Below, piece by piece: positions 61,419-64,000 of a DNA stretch of 64,000 nucleotides. Within the stretch, counting starts at the first letter, position 1, and every line of letters starts with the position of its first letter. The stretch covers positions 35,348 through 99,347 of the forward strand of contig NZ_LBMU02000065.1 in NCBI RefSeq assembly GCF_001005085.2, in the 5' to 3' direction. The translations under genes were made by a program, and so were the position numbers. The notes beneath the pieces are model-generated. The model was given only the letters and a program-made list of their open reading frames with translations. It did no database searches and was not told the DNA's origin. Source of the stretch: Streptomyces humi (lineage in GTDB: Bacteria > Actinomycetota > Actinomycetes > Streptomycetales > Streptomycetaceae).

Positions 61419-63089
61419 CTACTCGCCGGACAGCACCGCCTGAGCCGCCGCGCGGGCCTCGTCCGCGCTGTCGGCCGCACGCGCGGCCGCCGCGGCCCGC
61501 TCGCACTGGGCCAGGGTGTACTTCGCCAGCATCGCCCGGACATAAGGAATCGACGCCGCACCCATGGACAGGGAGGTGACGCCCAGACCCGCCAGCACAC
61601 AGGCCAGCAGCGGATCGGACGCGGCCTCACCACACACACCGCAGCTCTTGCCCTCGGCCTTCGCCGCCTCCGCCGACAGCGCCACCAGGTCGAGCAAAGC
61701 GGGCTGCCACGGATCCTGGAGGCGTGACACCGCACCCACCTGACGGTCCGCGGCGAAGGTGTACTGCGCCAGGTCGTTGGTCCCCAGCGACAGGAACTCG
61801 ACCTCCTGAAGGATCGAACGCGCCCGCAGCGCGGCCGACGGGATCTCCACCATCGCGCCGAACTTGGCCCGCAGCCCCGCCTCCCGGCAGGCGTCCGCGA
61901 ACGCCTTGGCATCGGCACGGTCGGCCACCATGGGCGCCATGACCTCGAGGTAGACGGGCAGCCCCTCCGCCGCCTTCGCCAGCGCGGTCAGCTGGGTGCG
62001 CAGCACGTCGGGGTGGTCGAGGAGGGTCCGCAGCCCACGCACGCCCAACGCCGGGTTCGGCTCGTCGGCCGGGGTCAGGAAGTCCAGCGGCTTGTCGGCA
62101 CCCGCGTCCAGCACCCGTACGACCACCCGGCCCTCGGGGAACGCCTCGAGCACCTGACGGTAGGCGTCGACCTGCTTCTCCTCGGAAGGAGCGTTCTTGC
62201 TGTCGTCCAGGAACAGGAACTCGGTACGGAACAGACCGACGCCCTCGGCACCCGCGGCCACGGCCGCCGGGACATCCGCGGGTCCGCCCACATTGGCCAG
62301 CAGCGGCACCTTGTGCCCGTCAGCGGTGACACCCGGACCGGTCGAGGCGGCCAGCGCGGCCTTGCGCGCGGCGGCCGCGGCCTCCAGCTCCGCCTTCTTC
62401 TCCGCACTCGGGTTCACGAAGATGTCGCCGGTGCTGCCGTCCACGGCGATGACCGTGCCCTCGGCGAGCTCACCGGCACCCGGCAGCGCCACGACCGCCG
62501 GCACACCGAGCGCCCGGGCCAGGATCGCGCTGTGACTCGTGGGCCCGCCCTCCTCGGTGACGAAGCCGAGCACCAGAGTCGGGTCGAGCAGCGCGGTGTC
62601 CGCCGGCGCCAGGTCCCGGGCCACCAGGACATAGGGCTCGTCGCTGTCCGGGACACCCGGCATCGGAACCCCGAGCAACCGGGCGACGATACGATTCCGC
62701 ACGTCGTCCAGGTCGGCCACCCGGCCGGCGAGGTACTCGCCGGCGCCGGCCAGCAGCTCGCGGTACGCGGCGAACGCGTCGTACACGGCACGCTCGGCGG
62801 TGCTGCCGACGGCGATACGCCGGTCCACGTCTGCCATCAGCTCGGGGTCCTGGGCCATCATGGCCTGCGCCTCGAGCACCGCCTGGGCCTCGCCGCCGGC
62901 CAGGTTGCCGCGTGCCATCAGGTCGGCGGCCACCGCCTCCACGGCCTGCCGGGCCCTGCTCTGCTCCCGCTCCGCCTCTTCGGCCGGGATCTGCTTGGCA
63001 GGCGGCTCCAGCACCGCCGTTCCCATGTGCCGAACCTCGCCGATCGCCACTCCGTGGCTCACGCCGACGCCTCGCAGCGTTGTCTCCAT
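61419..63089 (-). CDS. ptsI: PTS enzyme I (phosphoenolpyruvate-protein phosphotransferase)
   Basis: The 556-residue general PTS kinase takes phosphate from PEP and passes it to HPr. Landmarks are GVGVSHGVAIGEV, the active-site GGPTSHSAILARALGVPAVV (phospho-His), LLANVGGPADVPAAVAAGAEGVGLFRTEFLF, DAGADKPLDFL, FGAMVEIPSA, FLSLGTNDLAQYTFAADR and CGVCGEAASDP (active-site Cys region). The length equals the S. coelicolor enzyme when started at METTLRG; a 24-residue upstream extension is rejected. It follows crr by 119 bp on the same strand. Confidence 0.97.
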   Translation of the reverse strand: METTLRGVGVSHGVAIGEVRHMGTAVLEPPAKQIPAEEAEREQSRARQAVEAVAADLMARGNLAGGEAQAVLEAQAMMAQDPELMADVDRRIAVGSTAERAVYDAFAAYRELLAGAGEYLAGRVADLDDVRNRIVARLLGVPMPGVPDSDEPYVLVARDLAPADTALLDPTLVLGFVTEEGGPTSHSAILARALGVPAVVALPGAGELAEGTVIAVDGSTGDIFVNPSAEKKAELEAAAAARKAALAASTGPGVTADGHKVPLLANVGGPADVPAAVAAGAEGVGLFRTEFLFLDDSKNAPSEEKQVDAYRQVLEAFPEGRVVVRVLDAGADKPLDFLTPADEPNPALGVRGLRTLLDHPDVLRTQLTALAKAAEGLPVYLEVMAPMVADRADAKAFADACREAGLRAKFGAMVEIPSAALRARSILQEVEFLSLGTNDLAQYTFAADRQVGAVSRLQDPWQPALLDLVALSAEAAKAEGKSCGVCGEAASDPLLACVLAGLGVTSLSMGAASIPYVRAMLAKYTLAQCERAAAAARAADSADEARAAAQAVLSGE

Positions 63090-63208
63090 CTCACCCGTCT
63101 CCGATAGTGCGGCGGGTCCCGCCGCCGCGATGGTTGTCGTGGTCGCCGCCCGCTCCGTCATATGACGGCACGGCGGCGAGGTCGTCCGTCTTGTCAGTGT
63201 CGGACGAG

Positions 63209-63658
63209 TCAGTTCCAGGTGAAGAGACTGTCGCCGGCCTTCACGTCACCGTCTTCGCGCAGGTCGCCGAGGGAGTCGGCGGTGGCCTCCAGGGCGACGA
63301 CGGGGCACACCGGGGACTTGCCGGCGGCCTCTACGGCGGCCGGGTTCCAGCGCACGACGCCCTGGCCGCGGCTCACGGTGTCGCCCTTGTTGACGAGCAG
63401 CTCGAAGCCCTCGCCGTTGAGCTGGACGGTGTCGATACCGAGGTGGGTGAGGACGCCGTGGCCGTTCGCGTCGACCACGACGAACGCGTGCGGGTGCAGA
63501 GAGACGATGACCCCGTCCACGGGTGCCACGACCTCGGAAGGCTCGCGCGCGGGGTCGATCGCCGTACCCGGGCCGACCATGGCCCCGGAGAAGACCGGAT
63601 CGGGCACTGCGGCCAGTCCGATGGCGCGTCCTGCGAGAGGGGACGTCACGGTGGTCAT
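63209..63658 (-). CDS. crr: PTS EIIA-Crr component (glucose-type IIA)
   Basis: The 149-residue phosphocarrier relays phosphate from HPr to sugar permeases. In Streptomyces it serves N-acetylglucosamine uptake. Family motifs are SPLAGRAIGLAAVPDPVFSGAMVGPGTAIDP, VVAPVDGVIVSLHPHAFVV and GHGVLTHLGIDTVQLNGEGFELLV, with the active His in LTHLG. The ATG at 63658 follows GGGAGG. A near-consensus DasR site lies about 115 bp upstream. Confidence 0.97.
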   Translation of the reverse strand: MTTVTSPLAGRAIGLAAVPDPVFSGAMVGPGTAIDPAREPSEVVAPVDGVIVSLHPHAFVVVDANGHGVLTHLGIDTVQLNGEGFELLVNKGDTVSRGQGVVRWNPAAVEAAGKSPVCPVVALEATADSLGDLREDGDVKAGDSLFTWN

Positions 63659-63770
63659 GGGAAGCCTCCCAGAGTGGAGCTGCTTACGGGCCGTCACTAC
63701 CTGTCCCGGACGGCACTGAGCAGCAGCGTATGTCATGTGAAGTGGCGGTTCCGCATGGAAGCTACCAGCA

Positions 63771-63786
63771 AGTGGTCTAGACCACC
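63771..63786. promoter_or_regulatory. DasR-responsive element (dre) upstream of crr
   Basis: AGTGGTCTAGACCACC contains the perfect palindrome GTGGTCTAGACCAC and matches the DasR consensus ACTGGTCTAGACCAGT at nearly every position. DasR control of crr and ptsI by glucosamine-6-phosphate is established in S. coelicolor. Confidence 0.92.
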
Positions 63787-64000
63787 AGTCCAATGGATTT
63801 GCACGGGCTCCGAAGCCCCGTGTACAGTCGTACTCCTGCTTGGGGCCGAGCGGCGCGGAAATGCGCCCTTGGTCGGCAGAACCCAAACTCGTCAGATCCT
63901 AACTTCGGATCATCTTCCGCATGCCTGCGGGAAGGTGGTCAGGAGGCCGGAAAAACACTGATAGAGTTTGAAACACCGAAGGGAAGCCCGGAGGAAAGCC
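63787..64000. promoter_or_regulatory. divergent promoter region; start of a plus-strand gene lies beyond the window
   Basis: No gene is present. The final bases CCCGGAGGAAAGCC hold a strong ribosome site, so a plus-strand gene should start within a few bases after 64000. By synteny this could be the cardiolipin synthase gene found next to crr in S. coelicolor. Confidence 0.5.

Noticed and set aside
63090..63161. 24-residue N-terminal extension of PtsI
   Set aside because: The conserved enzyme starts METTLRG with GGAGA upstream and gives the known 556-residue length.

Overview
This window is chromosomal DNA of a Streptomyces or very close relative. GC is very high with GC-rich third codon positions, and GTG and TTG starts and 4-nt ATGA/GTGA gene overlaps are frequent. 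It carries Streptomyces-type genes: rbpA with a sigma-R promoter, a smeA/sffA-like sporulation pair, a conservon (cvnABCD) and a DasR-type crr promoter. From memory, the gene order matches the S. coelicolor region SCO1432 to SCO1390. No tRNA, rRNA, CRISPR array, transposase or prophage gene was seen, so this looks like conserved core chromosome.

Layout. 0-10 kb: end of a C39-like peptidase, a tiny membrane protein, a TetR regulator, a secreted GH18 chitinase with DasR/chitinase-type repeats, an acyl-CoA dehydrogenase, a two-gene unit behind a strong palindrome (unknown protein plus phosphotransferase), an Lrp regulator and an amidohydrolase. 10-19 kb: polyprenol-phosphate mannose synthase after a long leader, FxsA, rbpA, an MFS protein, glycerophosphodiesterase, a YczE/MocR divergent pair, sffA and smeA. 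19-25 kb: ankyrin and HEAT-repeat proteins and a coupled unit of two GT4 glycosyltransferases and an SGNH hydrolase. 24.7-30.1 kb: a tightly coupled operon of MFS transporter, D-glutamate-cyclase-family protein and PxpA-PxpB-PxpC, divergent from a GntR/FCD regulator; it reads as a D-glutamate/5-oxoproline salvage system.

30.4-37.5 kb: a three-gene operon encoding a kleisin-like protein, a winged-helix (KITE-like) protein and a 1531-residue SMC/MukB-like ATPase. It has MksBEF/Wadjet (JetABC) architecture but no JetD nuclease, and the ATPase has Asn where the catalytic Glu is expected. This is the strongest candidate for an undescribed system. 38.5-46.4 kb: a conservon whose cvnC and cvnD are separated by a 1228-residue fused hydantoinase/5-oxoprolinase that overlaps cvnD. 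46.5-52.5 kb: glpF-glpK, a degenerate EAL-CBS-GGDEF protein, and a thiolase-like plus DUF35 pair behind the same 15-bp palindrome type found at 4.3 kb. 52.7-64 kb: a Nudix hydrolase, a GH31 glycosidase, acetoacetyl-CoA synthetase, a MocR/MFS divergent pair, an unknown protein, then ptsI and crr behind a near-perfect dre site.

Two themes recur. Chitin/N-acetylglucosamine control appears at both ends (chitinase and crr-ptsI). Short tandem duplications also lie at gene ends (after the amidohydrolase, ppm1, HEAT, gntR and glpF genes, and inside sffA, pxpB and the hydantoinase gene).
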